From: Pleurocapsa sp. FMAR1
GTDB taxonomy: Bacteria > Cyanobacteriota > Cyanobacteriia > Cyanobacteriales > Xenococcaceae
Assembly (NCBI RefSeq): GCF_963665995.1
Contig: NZ_OY762512.1
Span: 2,356,001-2,420,000 of the forward strand
Direction: 5' to 3'
DNA: 64,000 nt
How positions within the stretch are numbered: position 1 is the stretch's first letter; every line of letters starts with the position of its first letter. Positions 7,661-17,500 of the stretch are shown here, in pieces. Under the pieces are notes generated by a model. It did not search any database. It worked only from the letters and a program-made list of their open reading frames with translations, and was not told the DNA's origin. The position numbers were made by a program, and so were the translations under genes.

Positions 7661-10405
7661 TTATTCTTGTAGCTGCTGAATTATCTGTTTAAGCTGCTGT
7701 TGATAGCGACCATATTCTGCCCAATTGCCCTCACGCTGTGCTGTTTCTGCCTTTCCAAGAGCCTCTGCTGCCTGTTGAACCAGATTTGAATCGGCATTTA
7801 TGGGGGTTGATGGTTGAGATGGTTGAGCTATTTGGGGAATATCTTCATTGCCAAATAGTGCGGTTAAAGCCTCTTCTAAATTAGGACGCATGACTACTTC
7901 CTTATCGTAAGCAACAATAACTCTTCTCAACTCTGGTAGTTCCCCTTGTTCGGCGCGTAAATAAACAGGTTCAACATAGAGTAAAGAATCATCGATGGGA
8001 ATTACTAATAGATCGCCGCGAATTACCCGCGAACCTTTTTGACTCCAAAGGGTTAACTGCTGGGATATATCGGGGTTTTGATCGATTCTCGCCTCGATCT
8101 GAAAAGGTCCATAAATTAGTTTCTGTTTAGGAAACTCATACAGCAGCATACTGCCATAGTTTTCACCATCAGAACGGGCAGCCATCCAGGCAATCATGTT
8201 GTCTTTGCTGACGGGAGTGAAGGGCAAAATTAGCGCAAACTCTTCTTTTGATTCCCCTGGCAAATTCATGATTTGATAGTAAGGCTCGACCGCCTGTTGA
8301 TTTCCTTCGTAGTTTTCGGTGGCAAAACGCCAGAGATCCTCGCGGTTATAGAATACCTGGGGATCGTTCATGTGATATGCCAGATACATCTTCGCCTGCA
8401 TTTTAAATAGATCCAAAGGATAGCGAAAATGCTCTCTTACCTGGGGAGGAATACTTGCTTGACTTTGAAAAAGTTTGGGAAATATTTTACGGTAGGTAGC
8501 CAAGACGGGTTCGTTTTCATCAACAGCCAAAAACTGCATGGTGCCGTCTTTAGCATCCACTAAAACTTTAACGGAATTACGAATGTAGTTGATTCCTGGC
8601 TCAACTGGTTCGGCATAGGGAAAGCGATCGCTCTTGGTATAGGCATCGATTATCCACTGCAACCTACCGTCAATTAGCGCAATATAAGGATCGCTATCTA
8701 ACTGTAAGAAAGGGGCGACATGGCTTACACGCTCTTTTATTTGGCGATAGTAGTGAATGCGGGAATCATTGGTGAAATAGTTAGAAATTAGAATCTTTAA
8801 GCTACCCAAATCGTAGGCATAAGCTAGCTTACGAATAAAACCAGCCATCGGGACACCACCTACACCATCGTATTGAGTAAAGGCATTTGCATTTCCTTGG
8901 GGAAAGTCAAACTCTGGAGTAGTAGTGCCTGTAAAGATATAGTCATCCGTTAATTCACCATAATAGATGGCAGGGGCTTTAACCTGTAGATCTACTTCGG
9001 ATACGGGAGGAATATTTTGAATAAATAATTTTGGTAAACCATCCTCTGTCACTTTATTGACGGGACTCATTACCAGTCCGTAACCGTGAGTATATTTAAG
9101 CCGTTGGTTGACCCAGGTTTTTGCTCGTTGGGGAACTCGTTCGTAGTCTAATTCTCTGGGAGATAACATTACCTGACGGTAGTTACCATCTAGAGTATAG
9201 CGATCGATATCAACATCGTTGAACGAGTAGTAGGGGCGAATTTCTTGCAGTTGACGATAGGTACTGAGAAGCGGGCGATAGTCCCAGAGGCGAATATTTT
9301 GGATTGTTCCCTGTTGCTGCTGTAACACTTCGTTAGTCAGGTTATTGGCGACGGGATAGTTTTGAGTATCAATCGCTTCTAAGCTGTATGCCTCTCGCGT
9401 AAACGCCAAGCTATTTTTGATATAGGGCAATTCCTTATCTAGTTCGTTTGGTTCAACACTAAACTTTTGCTGCAACTCTGGATAAATCCCGTTGACTAAA
9501 AAGAGAATCAATATATATGCAACAACGCCATAAAGAGGCAGCTTTGGACGACGTAACCATACGGCTAAAATTAAAAATCCCCCCAGAACTAACGCACCAA
9601 TTCCCATTACCCAATAGGAAAACAGTCTAGCGTGGGTATCGGTATAGCCAGCCCCCCAAACTACACCATCGGCAGAATAGAGCAAGTCGTAACGCTTGAG
9701 CCAGAAGTCGATCGCAGTGACCATGGCGATCGCAGCTAACAGTAAAATAATATGAGCTTTCTGTCTATTTTGAAAATTACTTTGCCACTGACGTTCAAAC
9801 TTTAGTTTTTGTCCTGTGAGCTTTTTACCTCCAAGGTTTGGCAGGGTAAAGCTGATGCCGATTACGCCTTTAGATAAATAAACGGCGATCGCAATTAACA
9901 GCCCCGATACTAATAAGGTAAACAACCATGTCTGCAAACCTTGATAGAAAGGCAGTTTAAACAGATAAAATCCGACATCTTTGCTATAGATCGGATCGGC
10001 GCGGTTATAGTCAGTGGCGTTAACAAACTTAAGGCTGGTTGACCAAAATTTGGCACTGGCACTAGCAGCACTTATTGCCACTATAAAAGCAACAACTAAA
10101 GCCGATAAGTTAGCGATAGTCTTGGTATATGGCTCGAATTCTGTACCTGCTAAAAAGCTAAAAGAGCTACCGCGAGTAAACCGATTAGCTAACCAATAAT
10201 TGAACCAGATAAATAAACCATAAATAGCGAAGGTAGCAACCCAAAGCGCAATTTGCCAGGTAATTCTCGTCCAGAATACATCGGCAAAACCCACGGCATC
10301 AAACCACCATGATTCGGTTAATAAATGAACCAGGGTAGAGGTGAGAGTTAAACCGACTACTGCGATTAAAACAATAGTTGCGATCGCCTTTTGTCGAAGT
10401 TGCAT
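7661..10405 (-). CDS. UPF0182 family integral membrane protein
   Basis: 914 residues. The N-terminal third holds about seven transmembrane helices (first at roughly 9-30, then 50-70, 95-115, 155-178, 217-235, 260-283, 290-310). The rest is a large extracytoplasmic domain with FVEPNEL-type and YTHGYGLVMSP motifs characteristic of UPF0182, ending in a Gln-rich coiled segment (YGRYQQQLKQIIQQLQE). The length matches the family. The function of UPF0182 is not known; its members are common in actinobacteria and cyanobacteria. It is followed closely by the hydrolase gene. Confidence 0.9.
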   Translation of the reverse strand: MQLRQKAIATIVLIAVVGLTLTSTLVHLLTESWWFDAVGFADVFWTRITWQIALWVATFAIYGLFIWFNYWLANRFTRGSSFSFLAGTEFEPYTKTIANLSALVVAFIVAISAASASAKFWSTSLKFVNATDYNRADPIYSKDVGFYLFKLPFYQGLQTWLFTLLVSGLLIAIAVYLSKGVIGISFTLPNLGGKKLTGQKLKFERQWQSNFQNRQKAHIILLLAAIAMVTAIDFWLKRYDLLYSADGVVWGAGYTDTHARLFSYWVMGIGALVLGGFLILAVWLRRPKLPLYGVVAYILILFLVNGIYPELQQKFSVEPNELDKELPYIKNSLAFTREAYSLEAIDTQNYPVANNLTNEVLQQQQGTIQNIRLWDYRPLLSTYRQLQEIRPYYSFNDVDIDRYTLDGNYRQVMLSPRELDYERVPQRAKTWVNQRLKYTHGYGLVMSPVNKVTEDGLPKLFIQNIPPVSEVDLQVKAPAIYYGELTDDYIFTGTTTPEFDFPQGNANAFTQYDGVGGVPMAGFIRKLAYAYDLGSLKILISNYFTNDSRIHYYRQIKERVSHVAPFLQLDSDPYIALIDGRLQWIIDAYTKSDRFPYAEPVEPGINYIRNSVKVLVDAKDGTMQFLAVDENEPVLATYRKIFPKLFQSQASIPPQVREHFRYPLDLFKMQAKMYLAYHMNDPQVFYNREDLWRFATENYEGNQQAVEPYYQIMNLPGESKEEFALILPFTPVSKDNMIAWMAARSDGENYGSMLLYEFPKQKLIYGPFQIEARIDQNPDISQQLTLWSQKGSRVIRGDLLVIPIDDSLLYVEPVYLRAEQGELPELRRVIVAYDKEVVMRPNLEEALTALFGNEDIPQIAQPSQPSTPINADSNLVQQAAEALGKAETAQREGNWAEYGRYQQQLKQIIQQLQE

Positions 10406-10451
10406 ATTAGATTTACATAATTGTCTGTATTTGTTTATTATCTAACCCTTT

Positions 10452-10694
10452 TTAGGAATGATCCAAACGCAGTTTTCCTTGAGGTAATTCTCGCAACTCT
10501 TCAGGGGTTTGCTTACCGACACCGCCTTTAGCTACAGTTACGCCACCATCAGCTAGCCATAATGCTCCTGTAACATAGCTTACCTCATCCCAGGTGATAA
10601 AAGCGCAGACTGCCATTTCTTCTGGTGTACCTCTTCTTGCCATGGGCGTAGCATTAATTAACATTTCTTCCATTTCGGCAGTCATTGAACCCGT
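10452..10694 (-). pseudogene. C-terminal remnant of a short-chain dehydrogenase/reductase
   Basis: About 80 codons encode only the tail of an SDR: PMARRGTPEEMAVCAFITWD, then SYVTGALWLADGGVTVAKGG, the end of the substrate loop and the last strand typical of classical SDRs. The Rossmann nucleotide-binding half and the catalytic Tyr-x-x-x-Lys are missing. In the same frame a stop (TAA) sits 9 residues-worth of bases upstream, right at the junction with the YvcK remnant on the other strand. An N-terminal deletion is the simplest reading. Expression from the internal ATG at 10685 is possible but would give no enzyme. Confidence 0.75.
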
Positions 10695-10700
10695 TTACTT

Positions 10701-11116
10701 GTGTGTCCAAGCTGTACCGATATCATCCCTAACTTATTAGTGTCAGAGATAAGAGATGCGATCGCCCTAGCAAAAGTTCCTCGTATTTATGTCTGCAATA
10801 TTATGACCCAGCCTGGGGAGACTGATGGATATAGTGTCTCAGAACATATTAAAGCGATCGACAAAGCCTGTGATCAAAAACTATTTGGTGAAGTAATTGT
10901 GTTAATAGTCAACCTCTCTACTCAGCAGCCTTAGCTAAATATGCTCAAGAAGGTTCTTATCCAGTAATTGTTGATCGAGAAGAAATTGCTTTGTTAGGTC
11001 GTCAGGTAATATTTGCCGATGTTTTAGATGAAGATAAACAAACTAACTGTATTCGTCACAGTTCTCCAAAGTTAGCGCAAACAATTCAGAAAATACTTCC
11101 AAACAAAAAACGCTAA
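10701..11116 (+). pseudogene. Frameshifted C-terminal remnant of YvcK/CofD-like gluconeogenesis factor (UPF0052)
   Basis: From 10701 the frame reads [15 protein letters not shown] and [20 protein letters not shown], hallmarks of the C-terminal third of YvcK proteins. It runs into TAG at 10934. The homologous reading resumes in another frame from about 10900 with [31 protein letters not shown] and IRHSSPKLAQTIQKILPNKK before TAA near 11116. So the piece lacks the first two thirds and has a frameshift near 10895. It abuts an SDR tail on the other strand, which points to a deletion joining two formerly separate loci. Confidence 0.8.
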
Positions 11117-11198
11117 ATAATCAAAATCTTATCTTATAAACGGGCAAGATATAAACCAACTTTTGGTTAGATAAAAGTTTGCTAATCTACCCTGAAAG

Positions 11199-11546
11199 CT
11201 ACAGGTTCTTAAATTTAATACTCCATTTTTCTTCGTAACTAAATAATTTATCATCCAACTTTCCTTCTTCCCAGAGTCTGTTAACAAATCTATGTTTTAG
11301 CATTGTTGTCTTAAACTCTTCGGCAAGTTCTTCTAATGGAATGTTAGATCCAATGCCAACAATACTATCTACACGCACTACTTGGCGACCATTTTTCAAA
11401 GACACATTTTCTAAATTCGTTTCTTTGAGGTAAAGGCCGCATTTTGCTGTGATGATTTTTTCTCTTTCTTCTAAAGCTTTACGTTGTGCCGATATTTCTT
11501 CTAGTTCAAGGCAAATAGCAATCAATTCATCAGGCGATCGCAGCAT
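11199..11546 (-). CDS. Unknown small protein, coiled N-terminus
   Basis: 115 residues, soluble. The first 45 are strongly helical and charged (LELEEISAQRKALEEREKII), which suggests a coiled coil; the remainder mixes short strands with DKLFSYEEKWSIKFKNL at the end. I do not recognise the family. A HIP1 octamer sits at its fifth codon region. It lies between the gene scar at 10.5-11.1 kb and the CHAT gene, an area that looks rearranged, so it could be an accessory gene. No clear ribosome-binding site. Confidence 0.5.
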   Translation of the reverse strand: MLRSPDELIAICLELEEISAQRKALEEREKIITAKCGLYLKETNLENVSLKNGRQVVRVDSIVGIGSNIPLEELAEEFKTTMLKHRFVNRLWEEGKLDDKLFSYEEKWSIKFKNL

Positions 11547-11653
11547 CCGCTAGTTGCTGAAGTTGATTCCTCACCGTCGATCTGAGGTCGGTGATTCGTT
11601 GGTTAAAGGTTAAAGGTCAGAAATAAAACTGCCCTAACTGCCCTAACTGTTAT

Positions 11654-13015
11654 CTACCATGGATTACCAATAAGAGTAAATCCTGCCCAGTAATAGGGGT
11701 GATCGAAATTTTGCGATTCAGCTTCGGTGATGTTATCAGGCAAATCTATCTCCACTTTTGAACCTCTGACTTCAGTTCCTTCGACAAAAACTTTCTTCTG
11801 CAACATATTTATTTGAGCCTGTCTTAAAGCTTCCGCTTTGACTGGGCTTGATTTTAGCTGTTGATAAAACTCACTCATCAAAACAACTGTTCCAGCATCG
11901 TTGATATTCCACAAACTTGCTAAAGCCGATTTGACTCCCGCCTGCATAGCTAATCCTGCAAAACCAAATTCAGCATCTTTATCCCCTAAAGCAGTTTCAC
12001 AAGCACTAAGAACTAATAAATCTACTGGTGGCAATTTTAATTTTAAATCAGCAAGCTCTTCTAAACTTAATTTGCGATCGCTAAACTGTATATATGAATA
12101 CTCTGGTGAACCTGAACTAAACCTGGAGTGGGAGGCAATATGAATAATATCAAAACCTCCTTGCTGATGAGCTTTTTTGAGATTTTGAATAGTAAATTTT
12201 TTGTCAACTATCTTTAGTCCAGACCATAACTTAGGCACAATAGTATTTAGCTCTACCTCTACCCCTGGCAAAGATGGTAAGTCTTTAAACTCTGATGCTC
12301 CCATTGCCAGAACCTTTTTATCTGTTCCAGGTTTATAGCTAGTATCAGTCAGATTAAATGCTGGAATAAGAGCCAGATTGTACTTCTCAATCACAAACTT
12401 TTCTCCGTCGTGGAGTGCAGCAAAAGGAAGAGATCGTAAGCTAGAACCCGTACAAAGTAGTAAAGTATCAATTTTTTCTGCTTCTAAATATGGCTCTAAA
12501 GGTTTAAACAGCCATTGGTAAAGTATCCTCGCTGGAGGTAAATAGTCCAAGGATAGAGTATCGGTAATTTCTGACTCTAATTCTTCAATTCTTAAAGTTA
12601 ACCTGTCAAGTTTGGCAGCCCTAATTTCTTTATTTATAAACTGGCGATCGGGAGTAATCAACATTAAATGCAAGAAATCATCTTGAGGCATCATCCAAAT
12701 AACTGCTGGTTTGATCCCCGTTGACTCGCTGATTTCATTTAAATGTCCAGCAATTTGCCAGGCAGAGCGAGAACTACTAGCAAAGTTGCGTTGAAAATAG
12801 CCTTCGTAATCGTTTTCCCATCTGTTCTCTGCATTGGCAATCATGTCAGAAAACGCCCCTAAATCTACCAGGTCTTTTGCTGGTGGCTTTTCCTCAGCAA
12901 CAGTTTGAGATTTTAGTGGCTGGGCATTGGTAAGAATAATTGCGATCGCAATTATGCCAAAAATTAAGAAATAGAACCATCTATGGCTTATTTTTATAAA
13001 TATTTTTCGCAGCAT
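11654..13015 (-). CDS. CHAT-domain caspase-like protein with N-terminal membrane anchor
   Basis: 453 residues. A basic start and one hydrophobic helix (FLIFGIIAIAIILTN, near 17-31) form a signal anchor or uncleaved signal. Residues about 150-453 form a CHAT domain: SSLRSLPFAALHDGEKFV, the catalytic histidine in IIHIASHSRFSSG near 293 and the catalytic cysteine in LVLSACETALGDK near 338, then LASLWNINDAGT and a closing YWAGFTLIGNPW. Histidine and cysteine are both intact, so it should be an active cysteine peptidase. TPR repeats usually found before CHAT are absent; residues 50-150 are unassigned. It is probably exposed to the periplasm or lumen. No recognisable substrate gene adjoins it. Confidence 0.85.
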   Translation of the reverse strand: MLRKIFIKISHRWFYFLIFGIIAIAIILTNAQPLKSQTVAEEKPPAKDLVDLGAFSDMIANAENRWENDYEGYFQRNFASSSRSAWQIAGHLNEISESTGIKPAVIWMMPQDDFLHLMLITPDRQFINKEIRAAKLDRLTLRIEELESEITDTLSLDYLPPARILYQWLFKPLEPYLEAEKIDTLLLCTGSSLRSLPFAALHDGEKFVIEKYNLALIPAFNLTDTSYKPGTDKKVLAMGASEFKDLPSLPGVEVELNTIVPKLWSGLKIVDKKFTIQNLKKAHQQGGFDIIHIASHSRFSSGSPEYSYIQFSDRKLSLEELADLKLKLPPVDLLVLSACETALGDKDAEFGFAGLAMQAGVKSALASLWNINDAGTVVLMSEFYQQLKSSPVKAEALRQAQINMLQKKVFVEGTEVRGSKVEIDLPDNITEAESQNFDHPYYWAGFTLIGNPW

Positions 13016-13178
13016 GATACCCCTGGTTTAGCTTTAGACTTTAGGCTACATGATTAACTACCAAATTTCTGAATAGATTTAGTAAGGATCGGCAAACTCA
13101 AGTCTGATTAAGTAATAATAAACTTACAATAAATGATGAGCATTTCCCTAGTCCGACAATATTAGAAAAGCGATCGCT

Positions 13179-14261
13179 ATGACATCTGTTAATACTCAAG
13201 TTCAAGCACCTTCTGACATGGATATGTCTAAAGGAGGTTTGCCCGTTACTATTATTACTGGTTTTCTTGGTAGCGGTAAAACAACACTACTCAACCATAT
13301 TCTGACCAACCAAGCAGGAATTAAAACCGCAGTCTTAGTCAATGAATTTGGTGAAATTGGCATTGATAATGAGCTAATTGTTACTACCGATGAAAACATG
13401 GTCGAGTTAAATAACGGCTGTATCTGCTGCACCATTAACGAAGACCTAGTTAACGCCGTTTACAAAATACTTGAACGAGAAGAAAAAATTGATTACCTAG
13501 TAGTAGAGACAACCGGATTAGCCGATCCGCTACCTGTGGCGTTGACCTTTTTGGGAACAGAATTGCGGGACATGACTCGCCTTGATTCAATTGTAACTAT
13601 GGTAGACTGCGCTAACTTTAGCCTCGATCTATTTAATAGCGAAGCTGCACAAAGTCAGATTCAATATGGTGATGTGATTGTTCTTAATAAAACTGACTTG
13701 GTAGATGAAGCAGATGTAGATGCTTTAGAAGTCAGACTTAAAGATATGAAAAAAGATGCGCGTATTCTGCGTACTCAAAACTCTCAGGTATCTCTTCCCC
13801 TGATTTTAAGCGTTGGTTTGTTTGAGTCTGACAAATATTATGAACAGACTGAATCAGCCGAACACGAACACGATCATGAACACCACGATCATGATCATCA
13901 CGATCACCATCATGACCATCACGATCATGACCATCACTTAGAAAATGACGGTTTTTCCTCCATGTCATTTCAGTTTGATAAACCCTTAGCCATTCGCAAA
14001 TTCCAGTACTTTCTAGACAATCAGTTACCAGAAAATATTTTTCGCGCTAAAGGTATTTTGTGGTTTGATGAAAGTCCTAAACGCCATATTTTTCACCTTA
14101 GTGGTAAGCGATTTACTCTAGAGGACGAAGAATGGCAAGGCGAAAAGAAAAATCTGCTAGTTCTGATTGGTCAAAATCTAGATGAAGAAACCCTCCGCCA
14201 ACAAATTAATAATTGCGTATGTCTGCCAAAAAGCGATCGCGCTAAAGGCTTTGGGAAATAA
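13179..14261 (+). CDS. COG0523/CobW-family metallochaperone GTPase with His-rich loop
   Basis: 360 residues. The G domain has the Walker A GFLGSGKTTLLNHIL near 28-42, the metal-binding CxCC motif (NNGCICCTI near 80), VVETTGLADP and NKTDLV. A stretch near residues 228-257 is almost pure His, Asp and Glu, a metal-binding loop, followed by a CobW C-terminal domain (FQYFLDNQLPENIFRAKGIL). Family members bind zinc or cobalt and load metal enzymes with GTP hydrolysis. It lies 315 bases upstream of chlH with a terminator between, so it is probably a separate transcript. A zinc chaperone role is inferred from the CxCC and His loop; cobalamin synthesis is less likely given the context. Confidence 0.88.
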   Translation: MTSVNTQVQAPSDMDMSKGGLPVTIITGFLGSGKTTLLNHILTNQAGIKTAVLVNEFGEIGIDNELIVTTDENMVELNNGCICCTINEDLVNAVYKILEREEKIDYLVVETTGLADPLPVALTFLGTELRDMTRLDSIVTMVDCANFSLDLFNSEAAQSQIQYGDVIVLNKTDLVDEADVDALEVRLKDMKKDARILRTQNSQVSLPLILSVGLFESDKYYEQTESAEHEHDHEHHDHDHHDHHHDHHDHDHHLENDGFSSMSFQFDKPLAIRKFQYFLDNQLPENIFRAKGILWFDESPKRHIFHLSGKRFTLEDEEWQGEKKNLLVLIGQNLDEETLRQQINNCVCLPKSDRAKGFGK

Positions 14262-14290
14262 TTAAATCCGAATTGTTACCCTTGAAAGTT

Positions 14291-14329
14291 AATTTCACTT
14301 CTGCCTTCTACAGAAGTGAAATTTTTTTT
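14291..14329 (+). terminator. Rho-independent terminator after the COG0523 gene
   Basis: Perfect 13-bp inverted repeat AATTTCACTTCTG / CAGAAGTGAAATT with a 7-base loop, followed by a run of T. It starts 29 bases after the stop codon. Confidence 0.85.
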
Positions 14330-14446
14330 GTCAAATATTGGTTTATTAAGCAATGTAAAAATGATGTAAGTGTTTACTCACAAATTCTGCTAAGGTTTGT
14401 TACGTAATGTTTAATTATTGTTATCGAATTGTGTCAGATAAAGTGT

Positions 14447-14476
14447 TTGACAGATTTCGAGTATCTTTTTTTGATA
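14447..14476 (+). promoter_or_regulatory. Possible chlH promoter
   Basis: TTGACA at 14447-14452, an 18-base spacer and TTGATA at 14471-14476, about 100 bases before the chlH start. The -10 match is moderate. This leaves a leader of roughly 90 bases with an AGGAGAG ribosome-binding site close to the ATG. Confidence 0.35.
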
Positions 14477-14576
14477 AGAATATTTTACATAAGACATTTG
14501 TATGGGATTAAGTAAAGAGCGAACTTTGCCCCAAGAACCCGTTCAAACCGCCATTATTTAAGGAGAGTCAAGCTAT

Positions 14577-17500
14577 ATGTTCACCCAGGTCAAGTCAACC
14601 GTTCGTCACGTTAAGCCAGATGCCGTTAACGGACGCGATCTGCTCAGGGTGGTCTATGTCGTGCTAGAGCCTCAGTATCAAAGCACCCTGACTGAAGCCG
14701 CGAGATCGATCAATAGCAATAATCCCCACCTAGCCATTGAACTTAGTGGCTATTTAATCGAAGAATTAAGAGACGAAGAAAACTTTAGCAACTTCAAAAA
14801 AGATGTTGCCCAAGCAAATATATTTATTGCCTCTTTGATATTTGTCGAAGATTTAGCACAAAAAGTAGTCGAAGCGGTAACTCCCCATCGCGATAACTTA
14901 GACGCTGCGGTAGTCTTTCCTTCCATGCCAGAAGTAATGCGCCTTAATAAAATGGGCAGCTTTTCAATGGCACAGTTGGGACAGTCTAAAAGTGCGATCG
15001 CTCAATTTATGCGTAAGCGCAAAGGAAAGTCTGGTAGTTCGTTCCAGGATGCAATGCTCAAGCTATTGCGGACTCTACCCAAAGTGCTGAAATACTTACC
15101 TGTGGAAAAGGCACAGGATGCGCGCAACTTTATGCTGAGTTTTCAGTATTGGTTGGGTGGTAATGCCGACAATTTAGAGAACTTCTTATTGATGCTGTCG
15201 GACAAATATGTTTATCCAGACAGACAAGGTAGCAATAAGCAATACGCTGAACCAATTACCTACCCTGATATGGGTATCTGGCATCCTCTCGCACCCAAGA
15301 TGTTTGAGGATATTCAGGAGTATTTAACTTGGTTTAACAATCGTACAGATATTGCTAACGATCTCAAAGATCCTTTAGCACCCTGCGTCGGTTTGGTATT
15401 GCAACGCACCCACTTAGCAACACAAGACCATGCTCACTATGTGGCAATGGTACAGGAACTAGAGTGTATGGGAGCGCGAGTTATCCCCGTTTTTGCTGGG
15501 GGACTAGACTTTTCTAAACCTGTAGATGCTTACTTCTGGCAAGAAGGTCAACAGCAGTCAATAGTTGATGTGGTAGTCTCCTTGACAGGCTTTGCTTTAG
15601 TTGGTGGACCAGCCAGACAAGATCATCCCAAAGCGATCGAGTCACTAAAACGCCTTAACCGTCCCTACATGGTGGCGTTACCTCTGGTATTCCAAACTAC
15701 AGAGGAATGGGAAGAGAGCGAATTAGGTTTACATCCTATCCAGGTAGCACTGCAAATTGCTATTCCAGAATTAGACGGAGCGATCGAGCCAATCATTGCC
15801 TCTGGTAGAGATGGGGCAACAGGCAAATCCATTGCTTTACAAGATCGGGTAGAGGCGATCGCTCGTCGGGCGATGAAATGGGGCAGCTTACGTAAGAAAC
15901 CTAAGCTAGACAAGAAAGTAGCGATTACCGTTTTTAGTTTCCCTCCCGATAAAGGTAACGTGGGTACAGCAGCTTACCTAAACGTATTTGGCTCAATTTA
16001 TGAGGCAATGAAGGGCTTAAGAGATAACGGCTATGACATTCAAGACTTGCCAGATTCTCCTGAAGAATTAATGCAGGCAGTAATTCATGATGCTCAAGCA
16101 CAGTATGCTTCTCCTGAGTTGAACGTTGCTCATCGGATGTCAGTAGAACAGTATGAACGTCTTACTCCCTACTCCGTCAAGCTAGAAGAAAACTGGGGTT
16201 CACCTCCAGGACACCTCAACACTGACGGCAAAAACCTACTGATCTACGGGAAAGAATTTGGCAAGGTTTTTATCGGCGTACAGCCTACCTTTGGTTACGA
16301 AGGCGATCCCATGCGCCTGTTGTTTTCTCGCTCTGCTTCTCCTCATCATGGTTTTGCAGCTTACTATACATACCTAGAGCATATCTGGAAAGCCGATGCG
16401 GTGCTGCACTTTGGTACTCATGGCTCACTAGAATTTATGCCAGGGAAACAAATGGGTATGTCAGGCGACTGTTATCCTGATAGCTTAATTGGTAGTATTC
16501 CCAACATCTACTATTACGCAGCCAATAATCCTTCTGAGGCAACTATTGCCAAACGTCGTAGCTACGCTTCTACCATTTCTTACCTCACTCCTCCCGCCGA
16601 AAACGCTGGACTGTATAAAGGCTTGAAAGAACTGGGTGATTTAATTGGTTCGTATCAAAGCCTCAAAGATGGTGGTCGTGGTATGCAAATCGTTGATACG
16701 GTCATGGATCAGGCGCGGATTTGTAATCTAGACAAAGATATTGCTTTCCCTGACCACTCTGCCAAAGAGATGACTCAAGAGGAAAGAGATACGATAATTG
16801 GTTTGGTTTACAAACAGCTAATGGAAATCGAGTCTCGTTTACTTCCCTGTGGCTTACACATTATAGGTAAACCGCCGACTGCTGAAGAAGCGATCGCCAC
16901 GTTAGTCAGTATCTCCAACTTAGACCGTGAAGAAGAAGGGATTATTTCTTTTCCTCGCCTTATTGCCAACAGCATCGGTAGAAACATTGATGAAATCTAC
17001 ACCAACAACGATCGCGGTATCTTAGCAGACGTGCAGCTATTCCAAGATATTACCCAGGCAACTCGTGCTGCGGTAGGTGCTTTGGTTCAGGCGCAAATCG
17101 ATGCTGATGGCAGAGTATCAATGGTGTCTAAGCTCAACTTCTTTAACATTGGTAAGAAAGCACCTTGGTTAGAAGCGTTAAATAAACACGGCTACAACAA
17201 CGTTGATACAGAAGCACTTAAACCTTTAGTTGAATATTTAGAATTCTGTCTAGAACAAATATGTGCCGATAACGAATTAGGTGGCTTACTTCAAGCTTTA
17301 GAAGGAGAATATGTACTACCTGGGCCGGGTGGCGATCCCATTCGTAACCCTAACGTTCTACCTACTGGAAAAAACATCCATGCCTTAGATCCTCAGTCTA
17401 TTCCGACATTAGCAGCAGTTCAATCAGCCAAGGTTGTTGTAGACCGATTGATTGAGCGTCAAAGACTTGATAACGGTGGTAACTACCCCGAAAGCATTGC

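Noticed and set aside
10452-10685. Annotating the SDR tail as a functional small protein
   Set aside because: It lacks the cofactor-binding fold and the catalytic residues, and its start coincides with the end of homology at a junction.
11626-11649. Short tandem of ACTGCCCTA before the CHAT gene end
   Set aside because: Only about two and a half copies; too short to be called a repeat locus.
13738-13968. Reverse-strand frame over the His-rich loop of the COG0523 gene
   Set aside because: It is the complement of the GAT/CAT-rich metal loop and gives a repetitive Asp/Arg/His product; the plus-strand gene is certain.
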